Assembly (NCBI RefSeq): GCF_001591165.1
Contig: NZ_BCUG01000002.1
Span: 154,574-218,573, forward strand
Direction: 5' to 3'
Source: Thauera butanivorans NBRC 103042
GTDB taxonomy: Bacteria > Pseudomonadota > Gammaproteobacteria > Burkholderiales > Rhodocyclaceae
DNA: 64,000 bases
In this document: in pieces, positions 44,429-58,563 of the stretch
How positions within the stretch are numbered: position 1 is the first letter of the stretch
How the letters are laid out: each line of letters begins with the position of its first letter
Program-made: the position numbers and the translations under genes
The notes under the pieces: generated by a model
What the model was told of the DNA's origin: nothing
Seen by the model: the letters and a program-made list of their open reading frames with translations, nothing else
The model's database searches: none

Positions 44429-45259
44429 TCAGGACATGCCACGCACTGCCTGCCAGATTCTGATTGCATCGCAGGTCGGCCCCACATCGTGGACACGCAC
44501 GATGTCCGCCCCGCGCTGCACGGCAATCAGGGCAGCGACGACACTCGCCGGCATCCGCTCGGCGACGCCGCGGCCCGTCACCGCGCCCAGCATCGATTTG
44601 CGCGACAGGCCGGCCAGCACCGCAAAACCATCCGCGCAGAAACGCTCCAGCTCGCGCAGCAAGGCATAGTTGTGTTCGACCCGCTTGCCGAAACCGAAGC
44701 CCGGATCGAGCACGATCCGCTCGCTCGCGACACCGGCCGCCCGCAGCGCCTGCACACGCTGGCCGAGGAAGCGCCTGACCTCCTCGACCACGTCCTCGTA
44801 GCGGGGATCGTGCTGCATCGTGCGCGGCTCGCCCTGCATGTGCATGACGCACAGGCCGGCCCGGCTGCCGGCGACGGCCTCGATCGCCCCAGGTGCGCGA
44901 AATGCGTTGATGTCGTTGATCATGTCGGCGCCTGCGTCGAGCGCAGCCCGCATCACCGCCGGTTTCATCGTGTCGACGGACAGCGGGACGTTCCAGCCAC
45001 GGGCCTGCTCGATGAAACGCAGCACGCGCTCCTGCTCCTGCGCCTCCGGCACGAGTTCCGCCCCCGGGCGCGACGACTCCGCGCCGATGTCCAGCATGTC
45101 GGCGCCCTGTCCGAGCGCCTGCTCCGCGGATCTCAGGGCTGCGGACACGTCCCCCTGAAGTCCATCACCGCTGAAGGAGTCGTCCGTCAGGTTGATGATC
45201 GCCATCACCCGCGGCCGGGAAAGGTCGAGGCGGAAACGCCCGCACTGAATGATCGACAT
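44429..45259 (-). CDS. folP: Dihydropteroate synthase
   Basis: This 276-residue TIM-barrel enzyme joins p-aminobenzoate to the pterin diphosphate in folate synthesis and is the sulfonamide target. Signatures are VMAIINLTDDSFSGDG, DMLDIGAESSRPGA and IVLDPGFGFGK, the last with the pterin contacts. A strong terminator stands between ftsH and folP, so folP (with glmM) probably has its own promoter in the 67-bp gap or relies on read-through. Confidence 0.97.
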   Translation of the reverse strand: MSIIQCGRFRLDLSRPRVMAIINLTDDSFSGDGLQGDVSAALRSAEQALGQGADMLDIGAESSRPGAELVPEAQEQERVLRFIEQARGWNVPLSVDTMKPAVMRAALDAGADMINDINAFRAPGAIEAVAGSRAGLCVMHMQGEPRTMQHDPRYEDVVEEVRRFLGQRVQALRAAGVASERIVLDPGFGFGKRVEHNYALLRELERFCADGFAVLAGLSRKSMLGAVTGRGVAERMPASVVAALIAVQRGADIVRVHDVGPTCDAIRIWQAVRGMS

Positions 45260-45270
45260 GCTTGCTCACC

Positions 45271-45299
45271 AAAGAAAACGGGCCGGAAATCCGGCCCGT
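45271..45299 (-). terminator. Rho-independent terminator after ftsH
   Basis: On the minus strand, ACGGGCCGG-ATTT-CCGGCCCGT forms a perfect 9-bp stem followed by TTTCTTT. It begins 28 bases after the ftsH stop and just before folP, splitting an otherwise continuous gene series. Confidence 0.92.
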
Positions 45300-45326
45300 C
45301 GGGTTTCGAGGATCAGGCTGAGGCCA

Positions 45327-47219
<1,893 letters not shown>

Positions 47220-47333
47220 CGTTCCGTTCCTCAAAAGCCATTGCGGCCATGTACGCGACTGACCGATTCTAGTGCCGAACGTTCCCCCGGGCAAACCAAT
47301 GGCAACGATTACCCGGCTCAATCACGAACATGC

Positions 47334-47954
47334 TCAAGCACGCAGTCCCTTGCCCAGCAGATAGACCTCGGCGCTGCGGTCGCGCGAGGCCTTCGGCTTG
47401 CGCACCTGGACCGACGAGAACGCGGCTTCCACCTGCTTGCGATAGGCCATGAAGCCTTCGCCCTGAAAGACCTTGACGAGGAATTGCCCGCCCGGCTTCA
47501 GGTGGCGCACGGCGAAATCGAGCGCCAGTTCGCACAGGTGGATCGAGCGCGCCTGATCGACCGCCGCCACACCGCTCAGGTTCGGCGCCATGTCCGACAG
47601 CACGACATCGACTTTCGCCCCGTCGAGCCGGGCTTCGAGCGCCTCCAGCACCTCGTCTTCGGTGAAGTCGCCATGCAGGAAATCCACCCCGGGCACCACC
47701 TCCATCGGCAGGATGTCGAGCGCGAACACCCGCCCCTTCGGCCCGCAGCGCTTGACCGCGACCTGGCACCACGAGCCGGGCGTCGAGCCGAGGTCGACCA
47801 CCACCGCGCCCGGTTTCAGCAGATGGTCGCGCTCGTCGACCTCCAGCAGCTTGTAGGCCGCGCGCGCGCGATAGCCGTCGGCCTGGGCGCGCTGGACGTA
47901 GGGATCGTTCACGTGGTCGTGCACCCAGGCACGGCTTGTCTTGTTCTTTTTCAT
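47334..47954 (-). CDS. rlmE: 23S rRNA (uridine-2552-2'-O) methyltransferase
   Basis: This 206-residue SAM-dependent enzyme methylates U2552 in the ribosomal A loop during late 50S assembly. The catalytic K-D-K set is visible: Lys35 in RAAYKLLE, Asp in [12 protein letters not shown] and Lys in [10 protein letters not shown]. The SAM site is [13 protein letters not shown], where a Ser replaces the more common Ala/Ser-Pro variant seen elsewhere. The order rlmE-ftsH is conserved. It is divergent from yhbY across 90 bp. Confidence 0.96.
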   Translation of the reverse strand: MKKNKTSRAWVHDHVNDPYVQRAQADGYRARAAYKLLEVDERDHLLKPGAVVVDLGSTPGSWCQVAVKRCGPKGRVFALDILPMEVVPGVDFLHGDFTEDEVLEALEARLDGAKVDVVLSDMAPNLSGVAAVDQARSIHLCELALDFAVRHLKPGGQFLVKVFQGEGFMAYRKQVEAAFSSVQVRKPKASRDRSAEVYLLGKGLRA

Positions 47955-48044
47955 CGGCTTGGAAAGACGTCGCTCAAAAAGCCGTCCTCATCAGAGTAGG
48001 AGTAGAATCGCGGGCCCGAAGCTTCAAGCATCCAGAGACATCCA

Positions 48045-48500
48045 ATGGTCGAACTCACCCCGGTTCAGCGCCGCGACCTGCGCGCCCGAGCCCATCATCT
48101 CAACCCCGTCGTCACGATCGCCGGCAACGGGCTCGCACCTGCCGTCGTCGCCGAAATCGAGCGCTCGCTGCAGGCCCACGAACTCATCAAGGTGAAAGTC
48201 CAGGGCGCCGAACGGGAGCAGCGCGACGAGTTGATGAAGGAATTGTGCGAAGCCCTCGATGCGGCGCCGGTCCAGCACATCGGCAACATTCTCGTCGTCT
48301 GGCGCGAACGGCGCGAGGAAAAGGCTGCAGCGCCCGCCGCGCCGAAAAACACTGCGCGCGCCTCCACGGCCAAATCGGCCGCGGCTTTCGCCGCAGCCGC
48401 TCGCCGTGCCGCACTGGCGAAGGCAAGCGCCGAATCCCGCCGCTCCCCCGCACGCGGCTCGTCCAGCCGGGGGCCGGCAAAGAGCAGCCGCGGCCGCTGA
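48045..48500 (+). CDS. yhbY: YhbY-type CRM-domain ribosome-assembly factor with basic tail
   Basis: Residues 1-97 form a CRM (CRS1-YhbY) RNA-binding domain: LTPVQRRDLRARAHHLNPVV, GLAPAVVAEIERSLQAHELIK and the HIGNILVVWR strand. YhbY associates with pre-50S particles. The remaining 54 residues are a low-complexity Ala/Lys/Arg/Ser tail ending in SSRGPAKSSRGR, absent from the 97-residue E. coli protein and likely to add non-specific RNA binding. It is divergent from rlmE, another 50S assembly gene. Within the first bases after its stop lies the palindrome GGCCGGATCCGGCC (48501-48514). Confidence 0.92.
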   Translation: MVELTPVQRRDLRARAHHLNPVVTIAGNGLAPAVVAEIERSLQAHELIKVKVQGAEREQRDELMKELCEALDAAPVQHIGNILVVWRERREEKAAAPAAPKNTARASTAKSAAAFAAAARRAALAKASAESRRSPARGSSSRGPAKSSRGR

Positions 48501-48597
48501 GGCCGGATCCGGCCGCACATACGGACAGGCGGCCAGAGGGCCAACCCAAACGAGGGCCGGGCTCGAAGGGCGGCCGCAAGACCGCCTCCGCCTTCAT

Positions 48598-49070
48598 TCA
48601 CTCGTAGCGCACGTCCAGGATTTCGTACTCGCGCACGCCACCCGGCGCCTGCACTTCGGCGATGTCGCCGGCATACTTGCCGATCAGCGCGCGCGCGATC
48701 GGCGAGCTCACCGAGATCTTCCCTTCCTTGATGTCGGCCTCGTCCTCGCCGACGATCTGGTAGGTCACCATCTTGCCGGCATCGAGATCCTCGAGCTCCA
48801 CGGTCGAAGCGAACACGCAGCGGCCGTCCGCGTCGAGCAGCTTGGGGTCGATGATCTGGGCATGCGACAGCTTGCCCTCGACTTCCATGATGCGCCCTTC
48901 GATGAAGCCCTGGCGCTCCTTGGCAGCATCGTATTCGGCGTTTTCGGACAAGTCGCCGTGCGAACGCGCTTCGGCGATCGCGGCGATGACGTTGGGACGA
49001 TCCACAGTCTTCAAACGGTGGAGCTCCTCGCGCAGCTTCTCCGCGCCGGCGACGGTCAGCGGAATCTTGT

Positions 49071-49074
<4 letters not shown>
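48598..49074 (-). CDS. greA: Transcription elongation factor GreA
   Basis: This 158-residue factor rescues backtracked RNA polymerase by stimulating transcript cleavage. It has the N-terminal coiled coil with the acidic tip ([20 protein letters not shown]) and the C-terminal FKBP-like domain ([20 protein letters not shown]). The ATG overlaps the carB stop as ATGA, so it is coupled to carAB, an arrangement also known in Pseudomonas (carA-carB-greA). Confidence 0.97.
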
Positions 49075-52301
<3,227 letters not shown>

Positions 52302-52397
52302 TGTCTTGCCTCGATGATTCCTTGACCCGGCGGAGGGCGCCGGCGTCGAACAGTGAGGGCGCCGCGGGGACGATCCCGGCGGCCACCCCGAGCCGTA

Positions 52398-53540
52398 TTA
52401 CTTGGCCGCTTCCATCAGCTTGATGAAGCGGTCGAACAGGTAGGCGACGTCATGCGGCCCCGGGCTCGCTTCCGGGTGGCCCTGGAAGGAGAAGGCCGGC
52501 ACGTCGGTGCGCTCGATGCCCTGGTTGGTGCCGTCGAACAGCGACACGTGGGTGACGCGCAGATTGGCCGGCAGCGTCGCAGGATCGACGGCGAAGCCGT
52601 GGTTCTGGCTGGTGATCAGCACCTTGCCGGTGTCGAGGTCCTTGACCGGATGGTTGGCGCCATGGTGGCCGGTGCCCATCTTCATGGTCTTCGCCCCCGA
52701 CACCAGCGCCAGCAGCTGGTGGCCGAGGCAGATGCCGAAGGTCGGCGTACGGCTGGCGAGGATCTCGCCGATGGCCTCGATCGCGTAATCGCAGGCGTCG
52801 GGGTCGCCCGGACCGTTGGACAGGAACACGCCGTCGGGTTTGAGCGCCAGCACGTCCTTGGCGGGCGTCTGCGCCGGCACCACGGTCAGGCGGCAGCCGC
52901 GCTCGGCCAGCATGCGCAGGATGTTGAGCTTGACGCCGTAATCGTAGGCGACGACGTGGAAGCGCGGCGCGGTCTGCTCGGTGTAGCCTTCGCCGAGCTT
53001 CCATTCGGCCTGCTTCCATTCGTAGGGCTCGGTGACGCTGACGACCTTGGCCAGGTCCATGCCGGCCAGCCCCGGGAAGGCGCGCGCCTGGGCGACGGCG
53101 GCTTCGGCGTCGAGCTTCTCGCCTTCGGCGGCGGTGACGATGCAGCCGGCCTGGGCGCCTTTCTCGCGCAGGATGCGGGTCAGCTTGCGGGTATCCAGAC
53201 CGGCGATCGCGACCACGTTCTCGGTGCGCAGATAGGCGTCGAGCCGCTGGCTCATGCGGAAGTTGGACGGCAGGATCGGCAGGTCGCGGATGACCAGCCC
53301 GGCGGCATGTGCGCGGGTGGCCTCGACGTCCTCGAGGTTGACGCCGGTGTTGCCGATGTGGGGATAGGTCAGCGTGACGATCTGGCGTGAATAGCTCGGG
53401 TCAGTCAGGATCTCCTGATAACCGGACATCGAGGTGTTGAACACCACCTCGCCAACCGTGCTGCCTACCGCACCGATACCCTTGCCATGGAAGACTGTCC
53501 CGTCGGCAAGCGCAAGAAGGGCGGGCGGGTATGCACTCAC
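52398..53540 (-). CDS. carA: Carbamoyl-phosphate synthase small (glutaminase) subunit
   Basis: This 380-residue class I glutamine amidotransferase supplies ammonia to CarB. The catalytic Cys lies in [12 protein letters not shown], and the His and Glu in [11 protein letters not shown]. The start is GTG at 53540 with AGGAG six bases upstream. A promoter (53652-53680) and a terminator-like hairpin (53603-53637) lie in its leader, suggesting attenuation. Upstream on the same strand is dapB. Confidence 0.97.
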   Translation of the reverse strand: MSAYPPALLALADGTVFHGKGIGAVGSTVGEVVFNTSMSGYQEILTDPSYSRQIVTLTYPHIGNTGVNLEDVEATRAHAAGLVIRDLPILPSNFRMSQRLDAYLRTENVVAIAGLDTRKLTRILREKGAQAGCIVTAAEGEKLDAEAAVAQARAFPGLAGMDLAKVVSVTEPYEWKQAEWKLGEGYTEQTAPRFHVVAYDYGVKLNILRMLAERGCRLTVVPAQTPAKDVLALKPDGVFLSNGPGDPDACDYAIEAIGEILASRTPTFGICLGHQLLALVSGAKTMKMGTGHHGANHPVKDLDTGKVLITSQNHGFAVDPATLPANLRVTHVSLFDGTNQGIERTDVPAFSFQGHPEASPGPHDVAYLFDRFIKLMEAAK

Positions 53541-53602
53541 AAAAAACTCCTGGATTCAGCGATGAGCAGGGGCTGGCGAACGGCCGCGCCCCGGATATGT
53601 GC

Positions 53603-53637
53603 AAAAAAGCGGGACGAGCCTCTGGGCCGATCCCGCT
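53603..53637 (-). terminator. Terminator-like hairpin in the carA leader
   Basis: On the minus strand, AGCGGGA (53637-53631), a 16-base loop and TCCCGCT (53614-53608) form a 7-bp stem followed by a T-run (53607-53603). It lies between the carA promoter and the carA start codon, about nine bases into the predicted transcript. It would also end transcripts coming from dapB. Confidence 0.65.
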
Positions 53638-53651
53638 GGATAAACTGTTGA

Positions 53652-53680
53652 ATTGTATATTTTCGGCCCTTCGAAGGCAA
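53652..53680 (-). promoter_or_regulatory. Promoter of carA
   Basis: On the minus strand, TTGCCT (53680-53675), exactly 17 bp and TACAAT (53657-53652) form a sound sigma-70-type promoter with an A/T-rich spacer end. Transcription would begin near 53646, about 105 bases before the GTG of carA. Confidence 0.65.
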
Positions 53681-53793
53681 ACGGGGAAAACGGCAGATGC
53701 CTCGCACACCCCCGCTGCTGCCAGCATACCGGCTGCCGAAATCGCAGCCGGCCAGACATCCACCCTTGCCTGCGGCCGTCGTTCATGCCTGCC

Positions 53794-54600
53794 TCAGCGC
53801 AGGCCCAGCACGTCCTGCATGTCGAACAGGCCATTCTCGCGCCCTTGCAGGAACTTCACCGCCCGCACCGAGCCCAGCGCATACGGCATCCGGCTGCCGG
53901 ACTTGTGCGTGATCTCGATCCGCTCGCCGATGCCGGCGAACAGCACGGTATGGTCACCGACCACGTCGCCACCGCGAATCGTCGAAAAACCGATCGTCTC
54001 GGCCTTGCGCTCGCCGGTATGCCCTTCGCGGCCGTAGATCGCACAGGCGTCGAGATCGCGCCCCAGTTCCCGCGCCACCACTTCGCCCATGCGCAGCGCA
54101 GTGCCGGAAGGCGCATCGACCTTGAAGCGGTGGTGGGCTTCGATCACTTCGACGTCGTAGCCTTCGGACAGGATGCGCGCCGCCACTTCGAGCAGCTTGA
54201 ACACCGCATTGACCCCCACTGCCATGTTGGGCGCGAAGACCACCGGTACATCACGCGCGGCTTCGGCGATCGCCGCCTTCCCCTGGGCGTCGAGGCCGGT
54301 CGTGCCGATGACCATCGCCTTGCCCAGTCCGCGCGCGAGCGCCAGGTGCTGCAGCGTGCCTTCCGGACGGGTGAAGTCGATCACGCAGTCGGCCGCGGCG
54401 ATCGCGACGCGCGCGTCGTCGCCGATCGCGACGCCGGTGACGACACCGGCCATTTCTCCTGCATCGCGGCCGATGAAGGGCGTGCCCGGCCGATCGAAAG
54501 CGGAACCCAGCACGACGCCTTCGGCCCCCAGCACCGCCTCGATCAGCATCCTGCCCATGCGGCCGGATGCGCCGGCGATCGCAACACGAATGTCAGCCAT
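53794..54600 (-). CDS. dapB: 4-Hydroxy-tetrahydrodipicolinate reductase
   Basis: This 268-residue NAD(P)H-dependent enzyme of the lysine/diaminopimelate pathway has the nucleotide motif [14 protein letters not shown] at its N-terminus. The catalytic [16 protein letters not shown] segment holds the His pair and the Lys/Gly-Thr substrate contacts. Length and start are normal. It lies 75 bp after bamE and 253 bp before carA, both on the same strand. Confidence 0.97.
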   Translation of the reverse strand: MADIRVAIAGASGRMGRMLIEAVLGAEGVVLGSAFDRPGTPFIGRDAGEMAGVVTGVAIGDDARVAIAAADCVIDFTRPEGTLQHLALARGLGKAMVIGTTGLDAQGKAAIAEAARDVPVVFAPNMAVGVNAVFKLLEVAARILSEGYDVEVIEAHHRFKVDAPSGTALRMGEVVARELGRDLDACAIYGREGHTGERKAETIGFSTIRGGDVVGDHTVLFAGIGERIEITHKSGSRMPYALGSVRAVKFLQGRENGLFDMQDVLGLR

Positions 54601-54675
54601 GGAAAATCCTCAAAAAATGCCTTGCGCCGCCAGCAGCGGCATGCTCAAACCCGTTCGCAATCCGGGTCGCCGCGC

Positions 54676-55080
54676 TCAGTCATCCGTCGCGGGCGGAATC
54701 TCGATGACCCGGCTGCGTTCGGCCGGGGCCGCGGCCTCGCCGCTGCCGCCCTGGACGTCGCCCGCGACGTGGTCCAGCAGATCGTCGACGAAGAAGACCG
54801 AAATCACCCGCTGCTCGGCTTCTCCGGAACCCGGCTTGTAGCGATAGACGTAATCCCAGCGGTCCCTGCGGAACATGTCGACCACCAGCGGCGAACCCAG
54901 CACGAAGCGCACCTGCTCGCGCGTCATGCCGCGCTTGAGCTGGGACACCATGTCCTGATCCACGTAATTGCCCTGGCGCACATCGATCCGGTAAGGATCG
55001 ACCACACCGACGATGGAATCGAAAGAGCAGCCTGCAAGCAGGCTGGTGGCGAGGACCGCCGCGGAAAAATAGGAGCGCAT
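54676..55080 (-). CDS. bamE: Outer-membrane assembly lipoprotein BamE (SmpA)
   Basis: This 134-residue lipoprotein is a non-essential part of the BAM complex that inserts beta-barrel proteins. It has a signal peptide with lipobox LLAGC (Cys near residue 18). The family core is [20 protein letters not shown], then [17 protein letters not shown] and [12 protein letters not shown]. The ATG at 55080 gives [18 protein letters not shown], a clean lipoprotein start. It is divergent from fur, the common arrangement in proteobacteria. Confidence 0.95.
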   Translation of the reverse strand: MRSYFSAAVLATSLLAGCSFDSIVGVVDPYRIDVRQGNYVDQDMVSQLKRGMTREQVRFVLGSPLVVDMFRRDRWDYVYRYKPGSGEAEQRVISVFFVDDLLDHVAGDVQGGSGEAAAPAERSRVIEIPPATDD

Positions 55081-55264
55081 GTGGATCTTGGGGAAAAATC
55101 CCGTAGGGAAGACCGTGGGGGAGTTGGCGCACGAGAGGGGTGCGCGGTTCTCAGGAAAGGGCAAAAAATATAACATAGGGCCGCTAGGCACGGCGCACTG
55201 CACCATACTGGCGGCTTGCCACCATTCAACCGGCCCTCCACACGGCCTTTTTTCCCGAAGACTC

Positions 55265-55708
55265 ATGCCCGACAATTCAAAAAACCTGAAGAGCATCGGC
55301 CTGAAGGCAACCTATCCTCGCCTGAAGATCCTCGACCTCTTCCAGAACTCGGGTCAGCGCCATCTGACTGCCGAAGACGTTTATCGCGCGCTGATGAACG
55401 ACGGCATGGACATTGGCCTGGCAACCGTATATCGCGTGCTGACGCAATTCGAACAGGCCGGCCTGCTGGAGCGCCATTATTTCGAGTCCGGCAAAGCTGT
55501 GTTCGAACTCAACGAAGGCGGCCACCACGACCACCTGGTGTGTGTTCAATGCGGCAGGGTCGAGGAGTTTTTCGATCCCGAGATCGAGAAGCGGCAGAAT
55601 GCGATCGCCCAGGAACGCGGCTTCAAGCTGCGCGAGCACGCGCTCTACCTTTACGGCGACTGCATGAAGGAAGACTGTCCGAGCGGCCAGGCACAGAAGG
55701 AATCGTAA
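55265..55708 (+). CDS. fur: Ferric uptake regulator Fur
   Basis: This 147-residue Fe(II)-dependent repressor has an N-terminal winged helix ([20 protein letters not shown] and [20 protein letters not shown]). The C-terminal dimer domain has metal ligands in [18 protein letters not shown] and the late Cys/His region (YGDCMKEDC). It controls iron acquisition. The AT-rich block at about 55163-55176 in the 184-bp divergent gap probably holds promoter elements for fur and bamE. I saw no clear Fur box there. Confidence 0.96.
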   Translation: MPDNSKNLKSIGLKATYPRLKILDLFQNSGQRHLTAEDVYRALMNDGMDIGLATVYRVLTQFEQAGLLERHYFESGKAVFELNEGGHHDHLVCVQCGRVEEFFDPEIEKRQNAIAQERGFKLREHALYLYGDCMKEDCPSGQAQKES

Positions 55709-55730
55709 GACCCCGAAGAGCCTTGCGGGT

Positions 55731-55774
55731 TGCAGCCCCTCACGAGGCAGGCGGATCCGCCCGCGGGGGCTGCA
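55731..55774. repeat. Nested palindrome between fur and recN
   Basis: TGCAGCCCC (55731-55739) is complementary to GGGGCTGCA (55766-55774), and inside lies a second palindrome GGCGGATCCGCC (55750-55761). The nested arrangement sits midway between convergent genes and could be a bidirectional terminator, a REP-like element or a cruciform site. No T-run follows. Confidence 0.5.
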
Positions 55775-55814
55775 CGGGAATCCATCCCGTTCCCAGGGTT
55801 CGCCTTGCCGCGAG

Positions 55815-57479
55815 CTACTTTTCCGGGGCTAAGCCCAGCATTTCCGCCGCATGTTCGCGCGTCGTCGCCGTGATGCTCACGCCGCCGAGCATGCGCGCGA
55901 TCTCCTCGATTCGCCCGGTCTCGTCCAGCGCCTGCACTTCGCTCAAGGTCTCGCCCGCCTGCTCCCGCTTGGCGATGCGCCACTGCCAGTCGGCGCAGGC
56001 GGCGACCTGCGGCAGGTGCGTCACGCACATCACCTGCCGGTCTTCGCCGAGCTTCGCCAGCAGCTTGCCGACGATCTCGGCCACACGGCCGCCGATGCCG
56101 ACATCGACCTCGTCGAAGATCAGGGTCGGCGTATCGCTCGAACGGCTGGTCATGACCTGGATCGCCAGCCCGATACGCGAAAGCTCACCACCTGAAGCGA
56201 CTTTGGCCAGACTGCGCAAGGACTGCCCCGGGTTGGCGGCGACGCGGAACTCGACGGTCTCGACTCCGTTCGACGACGGCTCGCAGGCTTCCAGCGCCAC
56301 CTCGAAACGCCCACCCGCCATCGCCAGCGTCTGCATGGCGTCGGTGATCGTCGCAGACAGGGCTTCGGCGGCCGGACGCCGGATGGCGGACAGCGCCGCC
56401 GCCGCCTCGCCGAAGGCCTTCCTCGCCCGAGCCTCGTCGGCGGCCAGCCGTGCCGGATCGGCCGTTTCCTCCAGGGTATCGAGCCGGGCCTGCCACTGCG
56501 CCAGCAGCTCGGGCAACTCGTCCACCGCGACGCGGTACTTGCGTGCGACATCGGTGACGGCCGCGATCCGCCCTTCGATCTCGGCCAGCCGCTGCGGATC
56601 GAGGTCGAGCCGGTCGCGATAGCGGCGCAAGGCGTGCAGGGCTTCATCCGCCTGGATCGCCGCCGACGACAGCAGCTCCCGCACATCGGCGAGCGCAGGG
56701 TCGATGTCGGCCAGCGCGGCCAGGCGCCCATCGAGGTGGCGCAGGATCGAGCACACCGCCACCTCGCCTTCGCCGAGGGCAGCCAGGGTCTCGTCCGCGC
56801 CCTCCATCAGGCCCGCGGCATGCGCCAGACGACCGTGCTCGACGTTCAGTTCGCCCCACTCCGCCGCATCGAAGCCGAGCTCCTGAAGCTCGCGGATCTG
56901 CCATGCGAGCAGTTCGCGCTCACGCGCCGAACTGGCCGAATCGGCTTCGGCCTCGCGCCGCAGGCGAAGAATGTGCTGCCAGGCCCGATAGCGCTCGGCC
57001 ACGTCGGCAGCCAGTCCCTGGGCATCGGCATGCGCATCGAGCAACTGGCGCTGCGTTTCGGGCTTCAGCAGGGCATGGTGGGCATGCTGGCCATGGATGT
57101 CGGCCAGCCAGTCGCTGGCCGTGCGCAATTGCGCAAGCGTCACGCTGGTGCCATTGATCCAGGCCCGGCCACGCCCGCTGCTGTCGATGGTGCGGCGCAA
57201 CAGCACGGTCCCGTCCTCGGCCGGCAGTTCCTGCTCGGCCAGCCAGGCACGCAAGCCGCCGCCGTCCGGCAGGTCGAATTCGGCAACCACGTCGGCCCGC
57301 TCGCGATCGCGGCGGACCATGCCCGCCTCTCCTCGCCCACCCAATGCGAGTCCGAGCGCATCGAGCAGGATCGACTTGCCGGCACCGGTTTCCCCGGTCA
57401 ACGCGCCAAACCCCTTTTCGAACTCGAGCTCGAGATGGTCGACGATGACGAAGTCGCGGATGGACAGGCTTCTCAGCAT
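55815..57479 (-). CDS. recN: DNA repair protein RecN
   Basis: This 554-residue SMC-like ATPase acts in double-strand-break repair. Walker A is ALTGETGAGKSILLDAL near residue 30. A central coiled coil spans roughly residues 150-370, then the signature SGGELSRIGLAIQV, Walker B TLIFDEVDVGIGG and CVTHLPQVA. Length is canonical. I looked for a LexA box upstream (CTGT-N8-ACAG) and found none. Confidence 0.97.
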   Translation of the reverse strand: MLRSLSIRDFVIVDHLELEFEKGFGALTGETGAGKSILLDALGLALGGRGEAGMVRRDRERADVVAEFDLPDGGGLRAWLAEQELPAEDGTVLLRRTIDSSGRGRAWINGTSVTLAQLRTASDWLADIHGQHAHHALLKPETQRQLLDAHADAQGLAADVAERYRAWQHILRLRREAEADSASSARERELLAWQIRELQELGFDAAEWGELNVEHGRLAHAAGLMEGADETLAALGEGEVAVCSILRHLDGRLAALADIDPALADVRELLSSAAIQADEALHALRRYRDRLDLDPQRLAEIEGRIAAVTDVARKYRVAVDELPELLAQWQARLDTLEETADPARLAADEARARKAFGEAAAALSAIRRPAAEALSATITDAMQTLAMAGGRFEVALEACEPSSNGVETVEFRVAANPGQSLRSLAKVASGGELSRIGLAIQVMTSRSSDTPTLIFDEVDVGIGGRVAEIVGKLLAKLGEDRQVMCVTHLPQVAACADWQWRIAKREQAGETLSEVQALDETGRIEEIARMLGGVSITATTREHAAEMLGLAPEK

Positions 57480-57546
57480 GGCAGCTCAGTGAAGAATGGA
57501 GGAAGACAGTGCTCGGTATGAGGCGGGTACGGCATGGATGCCCGCA

Positions 57547-58431
57547 TCAGTTGTGCCGCGGCGGGGCACTCCAGTGGAGCTTTTCGCGCAGCATGGCGAA
57601 ATAGCTGTAGCTCTCGGGGTGCAGCAGCCTCAGGCCATGTCTCGAACGGGTCATGCGCACGCAGTCGCCGGCACGCAGATCGAAACGGGCCTGGCCGTCG
57701 AAATGCACCCGCGCATCCTGGGGAGGCAGCAGCACGATGTCGATGCGGCAGCTGTCCGGCAGCGTGATCGGCCGTGCCGTCAGCGCGTGAGGACACAGCG
57801 GCACAAGGGCGATGCCGTCGACGCTCGGATGCAGGATGGGACCATTGGACGACAAGGCATAGGCGGTGGAGCCCGTCGGCGTCGACACGATCATGCCGTC
57901 GGAACGCTGGGTATAGACGTACTCTCCATCGATCGACAGTTCGAATTCGATCATCCGCCCGAGTTCGCCCTTATTGACGACGACGTCGTTGAGCGCCAGC
58001 GTCTGGAAGATGCGCTCGCCGCCCCGCAGCACTTCGGCGTCGAGCATGAAGCGGAGCTCTTCGCGGAAGCGCCCTTCGACGATCTCGGCGAGGCGTGCAT
58101 TGGCATCGTTCAGCGCGATGTCGGTCAGGAAACCCAGGCGGCCGAGATTGACCCCGGCCAGTGGCACGCCGTACTCGGCCAGACGGCGGGCGGTGTGGAG
58201 CATGGTGCCGTCGCCGCCGACCACCACGGCCAGATCGACTTCGCCGCCGATGCGCTCATAGCCGGCAACCGGAAAATCGCCCGCGCCGCCGATGGAACTC
58301 GCCGTGCCCTGCTCGATCCACACCATGCGTCCGCGCTCGCGCAGGAAACGGGCGATCGTCATGACCGATTCGGCCACGTCCGGACTCTGGTACTTGCCCA
58401 CGAGGGCGATGTTGTGGAATTTGGCGCTCAT
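57547..58431 (-). CDS. nadK: NAD kinase
   Basis: This 294-residue enzyme phosphorylates NAD to NADP. The catalytic GGDGTMLHTARR motif is near residue 62, the Asn-Asp NAD-binding motif is in TLALNDVVVNKG, and the conserved glycine-rich TPTGSTAYALSSNGPIL loop follows. ATG 58431 (MSAKFHNIALVGKYQ) is a normal start. recN follows after 67 bp and hrcA is divergent, a neighbourhood common in betaproteobacteria. Confidence 0.97.
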   Translation of the reverse strand: MSAKFHNIALVGKYQSPDVAESVMTIARFLRERGRMVWIEQGTASSIGGAGDFPVAGYERIGGEVDLAVVVGGDGTMLHTARRLAEYGVPLAGVNLGRLGFLTDIALNDANARLAEIVEGRFREELRFMLDAEVLRGGERIFQTLALNDVVVNKGELGRMIEFELSIDGEYVYTQRSDGMIVSTPTGSTAYALSSNGPILHPSVDGIALVPLCPHALTARPITLPDSCRIDIVLLPPQDARVHFDGQARFDLRAGDCVRMTRSRHGLRLLHPESYSYFAMLREKLHWSAPPRHN

Positions 58432-58523
58432 GACGCGGATTAAACCATATCCCGCCAGCACCTTGGCGAGCACTGAACGGCGGCGCCGAAGCCCGGCGGC
58501 AGGGACCGGGAGATATCCGGAAT

Positions 58524-58552
58524 ATCCATCGATGGATGATCCGGGCTATATT
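58524..58552 (+). promoter_or_regulatory. 14-bp palindrome and -10 element directly before hrcA
   Basis: ATCCATC-GATGGAT (58524-58537) is a perfect 14-bp palindrome. Ten bases later a -10-like TATATT (58547-58552) ends only 11 bases before the hrcA ATG. The palindrome occupies the position of a -35 element. The CIRCE sequence bound by HrcA is not present. Confidence 0.45.
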
Positions 58553-58563
58553 CTTCGTCTGCC

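Noticed and set aside
47220..47321. Longer FtsH starting at an upstream ATG
   Set aside because: The extra 34 residues do not resemble FtsH, while the TTG at 47219 gives the typical N-terminus and has a ribosome-binding site.
57480..57546. A LexA box in front of recN
   Set aside because: No CTGT-N8-ACAG or close variant is present in the upstream gap.
58432..58563. A CIRCE element near hrcA
   Set aside because: The TTAGCACTC/GAGTGCTAA pattern is absent; GAGCACT near 58470 lacks the partner arm.
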